From: Pseudonocardia sp.
GTDB taxonomy: Bacteria; Actinomycetota; Actinomycetes; Mycobacteriales; Pseudonocardiaceae
Direction: 5' to 3'
DNA length: 46,552 bases
Assembly: GCF_025465255.1 (NCBI RefSeq)
Contig: NZ_JAODNI010000089.1
Span: 1 to 46,552 of the forward strand
The notes under the pieces were generated by a model that saw only the letters and a program-made list of their open reading frames with translations, ran no database searches and was not told the origin of the DNA. The position numbers and the translations under genes were made by a program. Each line of letters opens with the position of its first letter. The stretch's first letter is position 1. Below are positions 16,351 through 23,822 of this stretch, in pieces.

Positions 16351-17720
16351 GCGGTCGTCTCCTCCTTCGTCGTTCCCGAGCCGGTGGGGTTGTCAGGGGT
16401 GGCCGGGGCGCGCTCGGCGACGGCGGTCGTCGGGGCGGTCGCGCGCAGCCGCGGGACCAGGCCGATCAGCAGCGCTCCGGCGAGCGCGGGCACGGCGAAC
16501 CCGTAGAAGTTCCACTCGAACCCGATGCCGGAGGCCAGGACCCAGCCACCGAACAGCGGCCCGACGATCGCCCCGGCCCGGCCGACGCCCAGCGCCCATC
16601 CGAGGGCGGTGGCGCGGATCGCGGCCGGGTAGTGCACGGCGACGTAGCCGTTCACCAGGATCTGGGTGCCGACGCTGCCCAGTCCGGCCACGGCGACGGC
16701 CACGAGCAGCAGCCCGGTGCCGACGCGCTGGCTGAGCACCACCAGGCAGGCGGTGGCGAGCAGGAAGGCCGCCACGGTGACCGGTTTGGGCCCGAAGCGG
16801 TCGGCGAGCAGCGACGCGACGATGGCTCCGGCGATGGCGCCGAGGTTGAGCACGAGCAGGAACGTCAGGGCCGAGCCGAGGGGGTATCCGGCCTGCCGCA
16901 TGATCTGCGGCAGCCAGGTGTTCAGGCCGTACACCAGCAGCAACCCGCAGAAGCTGGCCGCGCCGAACAACAGCGTCGCGGTGCGGGTGTCGCGACGGAA
17001 CAAGGCCCGGGGCCCGGCCTCGCCCGCGGCCGCTGCCCGCTCCTCCCGCAACGCCGGCAGGTCGACGCCGTAGCGGTTCGCGAGGATCCGGGCCTCGTCG
17101 TCGCGTCCCTTCGCGAGCAGGTAGCCGGCCGATTCGGGCAGGAACCGCCACGCCAGCGGGAGCACGATCACCAGCGGCGCCGCCCCGATGGCCAGCAACG
17201 GCCGCCATCCGTGGTCGGCGAGCAGGAGAAGTGCCAGGACCGCGGCGATGACACCGCCGACGGAGTATCCGGCGAACATGAGCGCGTTGTAGAGCTGCCG
17301 ACGCCCGCGTGGCGCGTACTCGACGGTCAGGGCGATCGCCGAGGGGATCACCCCACCGAGACCGAGCCCGGCCAGGAACCGCAGCAGCCCCAGCAGGCCG
17401 GGGGTCGGGGCCAGGGAACAGGCGACCATCAGCACCGAGAACCAGGAGATGCCGATCAGCATGATCCGGCGGCGGCCGATGGCGTCCGTGATCGCTCCGG
17501 CACCCAGCGCGCCGATCAACATGCCCGCCAGGGCGTAGCTGCCGATGGCTCCGACCTGGGCCGGGCCCATGTTCCAGCCGGGTTCGGCCAGCAGGCTCGG
17601 CACGGCCGAGCCGTAGACGATCAGGTCGTAGCCGTCGAAGACGATCGTGAGGAAGCACAGCGCGACCACGATGAGTCCGGATCGGGCAGCTGCTGGGCCT
17701 GCCGGCTGTGACACGAGCAC
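16347..17720 (-). CDS. MFS aromatic acid:H+ symporter (AAHS family)
   Basis: About 457 residues with twelve transmembrane segments. Helix 1 carries FDGYDLIVYGSAVPSLL, the acidic DGYD signature of PcaK/BenK-type aromatic acid symporters. Loop motifs GAITDAIGRRR and the central acidic/basic loop are as expected. It should take up salicylate, gentisate or a related benzoate. The first gene after the regulator, it overlaps gentisate dioxygenase by 4 bases. The start is ambiguous: three GTG codons (17723, 17720, 17714) follow a GAGGAG, and 17720 or 17714 gives workable spacing. A longer GTG-started frame to 17795 lacks membrane or family sequence in its first 25 residues. Confidence 0.9.
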   Translation of the reverse strand: MLVSQPAGPAAARSGLIVVALCFLTIVFDGYDLIVYGSAVPSLLAEPGWNMGPAQVGAIGSYALAGMLIGALGAGAITDAIGRRRIMLIGISWFSVLMVACSLAPTPGLLGLLRFLAGLGLGGVIPSAIALTVEYAPRGRRQLYNALMFAGYSVGGVIAAVLALLLLADHGWRPLLAIGAAPLVIVLPLAWRFLPESAGYLLAKGRDDEARILANRYGVDLPALREERAAAAGEAGPRALFRRDTRTATLLFGAASFCGLLLVYGLNTWLPQIMRQAGYPLGSALTFLLVLNLGAIAGAIVASLLADRFGPKPVTVAAFLLATACLVVLSQRVGTGLLLVAVAVAGLGSVGTQILVNGYVAVHYPAAIRATALGWALGVGRAGAIVGPLFGGWVLASGIGFEWNFYGFAVPALAGALLIGLVPRLRATAPTTAVAERAPATPDNPTGSGTTKEETTA

Positions 17721-17817
17721 CACGCTCCTCGTCGGTTCGCTCGCCGCCGTGGCGAAGCGCCCATAACCTACAACGAGAAGTCGACGACCGTCCACCTAAC
17801 GAAACATGTAAGTGGCG
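17721..17817 (-). promoter_or_regulatory. probable promoter/operator region of the salicylate operon
   Basis: The only sizeable gap (97 bases) in the operon lies between the regulator stop and the transporter. On the minus strand it contains two similar AT-richer elements, TTTCGTTAGG (about 17796-17805) and TCTCGTTGTAGG (about 17766-17777), the latter followed by GTTATGG, which could be a -10. Repeated TCGTT-TAGG elements in this position could be binding sites for the PaaX-type regulator. This is an inference from position and repetition. Confidence 0.35.
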
Positions 17818-18642
17818 TCATCCCGCCTTGGCCGTCGGGGCCGTGACTCGGTCGACAAGTGTGTCGACACAACGCTCAGCCGGCTCGCGGAGCAGGCCGT
17901 GCGCCTCGAGGAAGACGTCGTGAGCCCGCCGTCCGGACCAGCCTGCAGGAAGCAGCTCCAGCGGGAGATCGGGGTCGCGGAACGGGAAATGGCGGTAGTC
18001 GTGGACCAGGCGCATGCGCTCGACGAGCGCCTCTGCGTCGGACAGCCGGCCACGGCGGTAGCGGTCGAGCCGGGGCTCGTAGGTCTCCAGGAGCTGGGCG
18101 TAGTCGCGATCGAGTTCGCCGAGGTCCCAGGCGCGGGCGGCGATGTCGCGATCGGCCTCGGCGTTCGGGGAGCGGGACCTGAACACGTCGAGCTGGACCG
18201 CCGAGACCCCCTCGAATGCATCGCGAACCTGCTGGACACGGTCGTGCGGGCTGATCCATACGGACGCCGAGAGCGGCCCGAAGCCGAGCCAGGCGAGCTT
18301 CTTGCGCAACTGTTCGCGCAGGCTCCGTTCGGTCTCCGGAACCGAGTAGATGACCATGTGCCACCGCCCGTCCCACGGGTCGGCCATCCGCTGGAAGATC
18401 CGCGAGCGGCCCTCGTCGAGCAGGGCCCATGCCTCGTCGGTCAGCGAGTAGACCGTCTCGCGCCCGTCGCGGCGGCTGGCCAGCCACCCCTCCTTGCGCA
18501 GCCGCGTGACCACCACCCGCACGGTGGACTCAGGAACGCCGAAGCACTCCATGAGCGCCACCAGCCCGCGAAGACGGACCTCGCCGCCTCGATACCGCAG
18601 GTAGTCACCGAACAGATCGAAGACCAACGAGCGCGCCTTCAC
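17818..18642 (-). CDS. PaaX-family transcriptional regulator
   Basis: A 274-residue regulator with the PaaX layout. The N-terminal winged helix spans residues 1-75 (LVALMECFGVPESTVRVVVT, then LRKEGWLASRRDGRETVYSL). The central domain has WHMVIYSVPETERSLREQLR and WLGFGPLSASVWISPHD. The PaaX C-terminal domain ends the protein. PaaX represses phenylacetate catabolism until phenylacetyl-CoA binds, so salicylyl-CoA or another aryl-CoA is a reasonable ligand here (inference). The GTG at 18642 is chosen because GGGAGGTG lies just upstream and residues before it are not family-like. It is divergent from an alpha/beta hydrolase gene and lies immediately before the catabolic operon on the same strand. 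Confidence 0.9.
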   Translation of the reverse strand: MKARSLVFDLFGDYLRYRGGEVRLRGLVALMECFGVPESTVRVVVTRLRKEGWLASRRDGRETVYSLTDEAWALLDEGRSRIFQRMADPWDGRWHMVIYSVPETERSLREQLRKKLAWLGFGPLSASVWISPHDRVQQVRDAFEGVSAVQLDVFRSRSPNAEADRDIAARAWDLGELDRDYAQLLETYEPRLDRYRRGRLSDAEALVERMRLVHDYRHFPFRDPDLPLELLPAGWSGRRAHDVFLEAHGLLREPAERCVDTLVDRVTAPTAKAG

Positions 18643-18727
18643 GCCACCTCCCAGGATTCCTCCGCACAGTAGACCGATTCCCCGACGCCGCCCGACGCCA
18701 TCGGTCGCTCCATGGCGGGAAGCTTTG

Positions 18728-18771
18728 AGTGTGCCACTCTCTTGCCGTTCGTCTTCCGTTTGACGCACACT
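18728..18771. promoter_or_regulatory. inverted repeat in the regulator/hydrolase divergent promoter
   Basis: AGTGTGC (18728-18734) and GCACACT (18765-18771) form a perfect 7-base inverted repeat with a 30-base spacer, midway in the 178-base gap between the two divergent genes. TTGACG at 18760-18765 could be a -35 for the hydrolase. Half-sites separated by about 3.5 helical turns could bind the PaaX-type protein and link autoregulation to hydrolase control. Confidence 0.35.
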
Positions 18772-18820
18772 GGCGCGCCCGCTCAGGTGAACACTGTCTT
18801 GTATGCCCAAGGAGCTCCGG

Positions 18821-19537
18821 ATGTCCGAGACCTTCGTGCTGATCACCGGTGCCTGGCACGGTGGCTGGGCCTGGCGGCCCGTCGCCGAACACCTGCGGGC
18901 AGCGGGCCACCGTGTGCTCACACCGACGCTTCCCGGTCTGCACGACGGTGACGACCCGACCGGCTACCACCTCTCCGACGTGGTCGACGCGGTGGTCGAG
19001 CTGGTGGAGCGTGAGGAGCTGCGCGACGTCACGCTCGTCGGGCACAGCTGGGGCGGCTACCCGGTGACCGGCGCGGCGCCGCGGCTGGTCGGCCGGCTGC
19101 GCAAGGTCGTGTACTGGAGCGCGTTCGTGCCGGCGGCCGGGAAGTCGCTCTTCGACGAGGTGCCGCCGCCCTCCCAGGAACTGTTCGGCGGGCTGGCTGC
19201 GGCGTCGGGGAACAACTCGGTGGCGCTGCCGCTCGAGGTCTGGCAGGCCGCGTTCATGAACGACGCGCCGGAGGAGGTCCAGCGGGCGATTCACGCGCTG
19301 ATGGTCCCGCAGCCCTTCCAGTACTTCACCGAGACCGTCGAGCCGCTCGACGTCGCCGCGCTCGGCGTCCCGGTGGCCTACGTGCTCAGCAGCGAGGACG
19401 TCGCGCTGCCGCCCGGCGAGTACGGCTGGGACCGCTTCCCCGGCCGCATCGGCGTCACCCCGCTCTCGGCCCCGGGCAGCCACGAGGCCTGCTTCACCGA
19501 GCCCGCCGGTCTGGCCGAAGCCCTACTGAGGGCCTAG
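18821..19537 (+). CDS. alpha/beta hydrolase, plant-methylesterase-like
   Basis: A 238-residue alpha/beta hydrolase with oxyanion loop AWHGGWAWRPVAEHL, nucleophile Ser76 in LVGHSWGGY and catalytic His221 in PGSHEACFTEP. The compact size and the WHGGWAW start resemble the hydroxynitrile lyase/methylesterase group that includes salicylate-binding esterases of plants. It is divergent from the PaaX-type regulator of a salicylate operon. Plausible roles are release of salicylate from an ester, or hydrolysis of gentisyl-CoA, for which no other thioesterase is seen. ATG at 18821 has AAGGAG six bases upstream and is favoured over an ATG 18 bases earlier. Role is inference, family is firm. Confidence 0.85.
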   Translation: MSETFVLITGAWHGGWAWRPVAEHLRAAGHRVLTPTLPGLHDGDDPTGYHLSDVVDAVVELVEREELRDVTLVGHSWGGYPVTGAAPRLVGRLRKVVYWSAFVPAAGKSLFDEVPPPSQELFGGLAAASGNNSVALPLEVWQAAFMNDAPEEVQRAIHALMVPQPFQYFTETVEPLDVAALGVPVAYVLSSEDVALPPGEYGWDRFPGRIGVTPLSAPGSHEACFTEPAGLAEALLRA

Positions 19538-19593
19538 ATCGCGAAGGCTTCTGCTGCGCGGGCTCGCTCCTGCGCAGGGGCCGTCCCTCGTGA

Positions 19594-19638
19594 ACGAGAC
19601 GTCCTCGCCCGGGGGAGCCGTGGGCGAGGACGTCTCGT
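19594..19638 (+). terminator. strong hairpin terminator after the hydrolase gene
   Basis: A perfect 17-bp stem (19594-19610 with 19622-19638) encloses an 11-base loop, 57 bases past the hydrolase stop and before the next gene. The arm includes GAGACGTCCTCGCCC. It lacks a U-run but is by far the most stable hairpin noticed in the window. Confidence 0.8.
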
Positions 19639-19779
19639 GTCTGGTCCATCCGGTTCAGGCCCCGTCCAGGCCTGTGCCATTGCCGGGGCCGCCGCGAACG
19701 CTCCCCGACGGACCGATGAGTTTCCCGCTCGCGGGGGTCTATCTGGTAGCGACACAACATCACCGAAAGGACCACCGCG

Positions 19780-20397
19780 ATGGCGAACATCGTCTCCACC
19801 CTCTTCATCTCCCTCGACGGCGTGGCCGAGATCGCCGAGGACTGGCACTTCCCGTACTTCGACGAGAACATGGGTCGCGCCGTGGACGAGGACTACACCG
19901 CGGCCGATGTCTTACTGCTCGGCCGCGTCACCTATGACAGCTTCGCCGGTGCCTGGCCCGACCGCGAATCCGCTGGCGAGGACGACGCCGCGTTCGCCAA
20001 GTCGCTCGGGGACCGTCGCAAGATCGTCGCCTCGCGCACGCCCCTGGACTTCCCGTGGCGCAACTCCGAGCTGATCGAAGGCGAGCTCGTCGAGGCCGTG
20101 ACCGCGCTCAAGACCGACCCCGGCGTTCAGAGCATCCTGATCCCCGGCTCCATCTCGGTGGTTCAGCAGCTCCTGGCGGCCGGACTCGTCGACGAGCTGC
20201 GCTTGCTGGTGCACCCGGTGGCGGCGCGCAGTGGTAAGCGACTCTTCGACGAGGGGAACGCCCGATACCACCTGCGCCTGTTGAAGTCCGAGACGTTCCC
20301 GACGGGCGTGGTCCGCCTGCTGTACGCGCCCTCCCCGGGGCCCGGCGAGACGACCTACGAGGACGTCAAGGGCATGGGCCCGGGCACGCACGAATGA
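19780..20397 (+). CDS. dihydrofolate reductase family protein (RibD C-terminal domain)
   Basis: A 205-residue single-domain NADPH-dependent reductase-like protein of the YwjB/RibD-C group. It starts with the family pattern IVSTLFISLDGVAEIAEDWH, followed by ADVLLLGRVTYDSFAGAWP and the nucleotide-binding GSISVVQQLLAAGLVDELRL segment, then SGKRLFDEG. These proteins resemble DHFR and riboflavin-pathway reductases, but most have no proven substrate. ATG start with AAAGGA ten bases upstream. It stands alone after a strong terminator and converges with the sigma-factor gene. The C-terminal 20 residues are an extra polar tail. Confidence 0.88.
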   Translation: MANIVSTLFISLDGVAEIAEDWHFPYFDENMGRAVDEDYTAADVLLLGRVTYDSFAGAWPDRESAGEDDAAFAKSLGDRRKIVASRTPLDFPWRNSELIEGELVEAVTALKTDPGVQSILIPGSISVVQQLLAAGLVDELRLLVHPVAARSGKRLFDEGNARYHLRLLKSETFPTGVVRLLYAPSPGPGETTYEDVKGMGPGTHE

Positions 20398-20580
20398 CGT
20401 CCTGCGCCCCACACCGCCAACACCGCCCACCATCGGCGAGCCGATCGAACGCCGAACCCGTCCACCGTTGACATAGCCGGCGGCGGTCGGGTCGAGTCGC
20501 AACGCGCCGCGCACGTCCGGCAGGGCCGAGAGGAGGTGAAGGGGCGTTCGCCGCGGCCCCGTCGACCTGCGTTACCGGGT

Positions 20581-20616
20581 GCGGTGGCTGCCCGCCGGGG
20601 CCGCTGTCGCCACCGC
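20581..20616 (-). terminator. possible terminator between converging genes
   Basis: GCGGTGGC (20581-20588) pairs perfectly with GCCACCGC (20609-20616) across a 20-base loop, starting 22 bases past the sigma-factor stop. A second small palindrome, ATCGGCGAGCCGAT, lies at 20432-20445. Either could end the converging transcripts. Nothing else is recognisable in 20398-20638. Confidence 0.35.
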
Positions 20617-20638
20617 GGCGTGATCGCAGCATCGAGCG

Positions 20639-21531
20639 TCAGCCTGCCCAGAGCGTCGGGTCGAGGCGGGCGAGACGCTCCTGGTCGGCGAGGATGTCGA
20701 TCTCCACGATCCGCCCGTCCACCACCGTGAAGGCCAGCAGTGCCACCGGCCGTCCGCCGATCACGCCGAGTACCGCCGGCGCGCCGTTGACCAACACCGG
20801 GAAGCGTTCCTGGTCGACGCTGCGGTAGGACGCCGCCTGCGCCGCGACCGCATGCGCCCCCTGCACCCGCCGGATGCCGGTACCGACGTCGGCGCGCAAC
20901 ACCACCTCCGGGTCCAGCACCGCGACCGGCCCTCGATGTCACCCTCGCGGGCCGCCGCGAGGAAGGCGTCGACGACCTCGCGCCGTGCCGCCCGGTCACC
21001 GCGGCCGGGTTCGACACCAGGTCCGACGCCACGGACCCGCCGTCGCGCCCGGCTCGCGAGCTGCCGAGCCGCGGCCGGAGTGCGGTCGACGAGCGGGGCG
21101 ATCTCGTCGAACGGCAGCGCGAACATGTCGTGCAGCACGAACGCCAGCCGCTCGTCGGGGGCCAGGGTCTCCAGCACGACGAGCAGGGCCAGGCCCACCG
21201 AATCGGCGAGCTCGGCCGCGTACTCGGGGTCGCCCCCGTCCTCACGGCTCACGACGGGATCGGGCAGCTGCTCGGGGAACGGCTCCTCGCGCCGGGTCCG
21301 CCGCGACCGCAGCTGGTTGAGCGCCACACGGGCGACGACGGTCGTGAGCCAGGCCCGCAGGTTCTCCACCTCGGCGGTGTCCGCCCGCTGCAGCCGCAGC
21401 CACGCCTCCTGCACCGCATCGTCGGCCTCGCTCAGAGACCCCAGCACCCGGTAGGCGACCTGGCGCAGGTGCGCCCGGTGCTCCTCGAACGACCCACCGA
21501 GGTCCCCATCGATCCCACTGTTCGGATCCAC
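20639..21531 (-). pseudogene. ECF41/SigJ-like sigma factor with a one-base frameshift
   Basis: The first frame encodes sigma region 2 (YRVLGSLSEADDAVQEAWLR), the TTVVARVALNQLRS linker and region 4 (LETLAPDERLAFVLHDMF, then AARQLASRARRRV). It then reaches the start of the C-terminal SnoaL-like domain (VVDAFLAAAREGDIEG) and goes out of frame near 20926. The remainder continues in the next frame (VLDPEVVLRADVGTG through GRIVEIDILADQERLARLDP). Restoring one base turns the junction into EGLVAVLDPEVVL, the expected sequence, and 893 bases plus one is a whole number of codons. ECF41 sigma factors need this C-terminal domain for control. The break may be real or a sequencing error. GTG start at 21531. 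Divergent from a CMD-family gene, the classic ECF41 arrangement. Confidence 0.85.
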
Positions 21532-21532
21532 C

Positions 21533-21559
21533 TGTCACATCCTTCCGTTCCCGCGTGTC
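21533..21559 (+). promoter_or_regulatory. candidate ECF41-type promoter for the CMD gene
   Basis: TGTCACA at 21533-21539 is followed after 16 bases by TGTC at 21556-21559, about 50 bases before the CMD start. The known ECF41 consensus, as I recall it, is TGTCACA, a 16-base spacer, and CGTC, so all but one base fits. The site directly abuts the divergent sigma-factor start. No consensus search was run. Confidence 0.55.
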
Positions 21560-21609
21560 CGAGGTGGTGACCCACAAGAACCCGCCGACGTGACGGCGGA
21601 ACAGGAGCG

Positions 21610-22062
21610 ATGATGAACGCACGGATGAAGAACCCCGCCCAGGTCGTCCCCGGCGCGATGGCGGCCCTGATGGCCCTCGGCGCGGCCGAGCGCGCCACCG
21701 GCATCCCGGAGACCACGCTGCAGCTCGTCCACCTACGGGCGAGCCAGATCAACGGCTGCGGAGTCTGCGTGCACATGCACGCCCGCGACCTGCGCAAGGC
21801 CGGCGAGCCGGACGAGATCGACACCGTGGCCGGCTTTCGGGACGCACCGTTCTTCAGCGACGAGGAACGCGCCGCGCTGGCCCTCGCCGAGGCCGTCACC
21901 CGGCTCGCGGACCGCTCGGACCCGGTGCCCGACGAGGTGTTCGAGGAGGCCGCCGCCCATTTCGACGAGCAGCAGCTCGGCGCGTTGATCCTCTCGATCG
22001 CGCACGTCAACCTGTGGAACCGGCTCAACGCCACGACCCACCAGGTCGCCGGCGCCTGGTGA
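21610..22062 (+). CDS. carboxymuconolactone decarboxylase-family (AhpD-like) protein
   Basis: A 150-residue all-helical CMD/AhpD-type protein. Residues 50-57 read CGVCVHMH, the redox-active C-x-x-C followed by the conserved histidine that defines peroxidase-like CMD proteins, rather than true lactone decarboxylases. Flanking motifs LQLVHLRASQING and AHVNLWNRLNATTHQ are typical of the YnjA/AhpD group. It likely has thiol-dependent peroxidase activity. ATG start (a second ATG follows immediately) with AGGAG close upstream. Divergent from an ECF41 sigma factor, whose regulons typically consist of exactly such a gene. Confidence 0.92.
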   Translation: MMNARMKNPAQVVPGAMAALMALGAAERATGIPETTLQLVHLRASQINGCGVCVHMHARDLRKAGEPDEIDTVAGFRDAPFFSDEERAALALAEAVTRLADRSDPVPDEVFEEAAAHFDEQQLGALILSIAHVNLWNRLNATTHQVAGAW

Positions 22063-22382
22063 GCAACCCCGGAAGGATTCTCGACGAGGCCGACAAGGCA
22101 TATCTCGGCTTCCTGTCGGCAGCCCGCGAGTCCGTCACCGAGGCGGTCGACGAAGAACCCGCCGAGGAACAGCTCGTAGCGCCGACGCATCTTCCTGCCG
22201 CCGTCGACGAGGTCGCCTCGCTCGATCTCACCAGGGAGAACATCACCACGATCATCTGGGCGACAGGCTACGTCCATGACTATGGCTGGGTGAAGGCTCC
22301 GGTCTTCGACGTGCGCGGCCGACCACGCTCCGGCGAAACTTCGGCGCGCATTCAATACGGCAACGGCAGTTGCGTGACGTGA
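22059..22382 (+). pseudogene. truncated flavin-containing monooxygenase (C-terminal fragment)
   Basis: A frame of 107 codons beginning with a GTG that overlaps the CMD stop. The part TRENITTIIWATGYVHDYGW followed by VFDVRGRPR matches the C-terminal region of CzcO-type flavin monooxygenases, including the conserved ATGY motif. The FAD and NADPH Rossmann domains (about 300 residues) are absent. The usual ending after RGxP is replaced by unrelated residues, so both ends are lost. In ECF41 clusters the sigma factor often controls an oxidoreductase, so this may be the relic of that partner. No function is expected. The next 116 bases (22383-22498) hold nothing recognisable. Confidence 0.6.
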
Positions 22383-22498
22383 TGGTGGATCACATCAGGT
22401 GTCGCCGGCGGGGCAGGTGCAGGTCCGGCTTGCGAACCGGGCGGTGACGAACGGGAGCTCGACCATGGCCGTCCGGGGCCACCGGCCTCCCGCTCCGC

Positions 22499-23776
22499 TC
22501 AGTCCGCCGTCCTTAGCGGGTCCCGGCCGAACCCGTCCGCGACGTGCGCGGCGAGGTGCAGGAAGGCGTCGACGGTGGCCGGCCGCAGCTCCGGGAGCTG
22601 GATGCGGCCGCCAGTGGCCAGGTGCGGGTCGAAGGGCACCTCGACGACCGCGCGGCAGCGGGTGGCGAAGTACTCCCGGATGCGGGTGCGGTCGACCTCC
22701 TTGCTCCAGCGGTCGCAGCTCAGCACGACCATCGCCCGCTCGACCTGCGTGGACCGCCCGCGCGCGACGAGCCAGTCCAGGGTCTGGGCGGCGCGGCTCG
22801 CCCCGTCGACGGTGGGCGCGCCGACGACGACGAGGCTGTCGGCCAGCCCCAGCGTGCCGTCCATCGCGGAGTGCACCAGGCCGGTCCCGGAGTCGGTGAT
22901 CGCAATGTTGTAGAAGCGGGTCAGGACCGCGCAGACGCGCTCGTACTCGTCGCGGTCGAACGCCTCGCTCGCCGCGGGGTCCTGCTCCGACGCCAGCACC
23001 TGCAGCCTGCCGGCGAGGCTCGTGTAGCGCGCGACGTCGGTCAGTGACTGCGTGGCCTCGATGTTGTCCAGCAGGTCCCGCACGGTCACGGCCGTCTCGG
23101 CGGTCAGCCGATCGGCGAGCGTGCCGGCATCGGGGTTGGCGTCGAGCGCGATCACCCGGTCGCCACGGTTCTCGGACAGCACCAGGCCGAGGCAGGCCGC
23201 GACGGTCGTCTTGCCCACCCCGCCCTTGCTGGACGCCACGGCGATCCGGTGGGCGCCTCGGAGCGGGCGGCGGATCCGGTTCAGCAGCTCCTGGCGCTCC
23301 TTGTCCGCCGCGCTGGGGCCGGGGTTGACCAGGCCCCCACTGAGCCGGAACACCCCGGCCCGCCAGCCGTGCCCCGGCCGGTCGGCCCGCTCGCGGACGA
23401 TCGACCGTTCGTCGAGCCGGCCGCCGAGAACCCCGCTCGTGCTCGGATCCGGCGCTCCCGCCGCCTCCGGAGAAGGGGGCGTCGTGAGGACGCGGGAGGG
23501 CTCCCGAGCCGGGGGCACCTGGCCGGCCGGAGCCGGTGTCGGCCGGGCAGGCGGCGGAGTGGGCCGGGTCGGTGGGGCGGTCCGGGCGGGCGGCTGCGGG
23601 GCGGGGACCGGGCCGGTCTGGGCCGGCCCCTCGTGAGGCGACCAGGACGCGGAGATCCACCCGTCCTGGTTCTGGTTCGGGTCGTCCGGGTTCGGGGAGC
23701 GCTCGTCGAGCGTCGTCCCGGCGGGGGAGCCGCTGTGGGCGGCGTCCGGGACGTCGTGCTGCTGCGGGTTCGTCAC
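22499..23776 (-). CDS. EspI-like MinD/ParA-family ATPase of the ESX locus
   Basis: A 425-residue protein with a Pro/Ala-rich disordered N-terminus (to about residue 150) and a MinD/ParA-type P-loop ATPase domain. The deviant Walker A is SSKGGVGKTT (182-191). VIALDANPDAGTLADRL and NIAITDSGTGLVHSAMDGTL follow as the other nucleotide-binding motifs. The proline-rich leader plus MinD layout is that of EspI in mycobacterial ESX-1, linked to control of secretion by energy state. It lies 46 bases after the stop of the giant ESX protein and is the last gene of the minus-strand run. GTG start with AGGA upstream. A role in positioning or gating the secretion machine is inference. Confidence 0.85.
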   Translation of the reverse strand: MTNPQQHDVPDAAHSGSPAGTTLDERSPNPDDPNQNQDGWISASWSPHEGPAQTGPVPAPQPPARTAPPTRPTPPPARPTPAPAGQVPPAREPSRVLTTPPSPEAAGAPDPSTSGVLGGRLDERSIVRERADRPGHGWRAGVFRLSGGLVNPGPSAADKERQELLNRIRRPLRGAHRIAVASSKGGVGKTTVAACLGLVLSENRGDRVIALDANPDAGTLADRLTAETAVTVRDLLDNIEATQSLTDVARYTSLAGRLQVLASEQDPAASEAFDRDEYERVCAVLTRFYNIAITDSGTGLVHSAMDGTLGLADSLVVVGAPTVDGASRAAQTLDWLVARGRSTQVERAMVVLSCDRWSKEVDRTRIREYFATRCRAVVEVPFDPHLATGGRIQLPELRPATVDAFLHLAAHVADGFGRDPLRTAD

Positions 23777-23822
23777 CGCTGGTTCCTCTCGTTCCTGTGT
23801 TGGTCTGTGGGCCGTGCGCCGG

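Noticed and set aside
18643..18921. N-terminal extension of the PaaX-type regulator
   Set aside because: Residues upstream of the GTG at 18642 are not family-like, and a clear GGGAGGTG ribosome site precedes that GTG.
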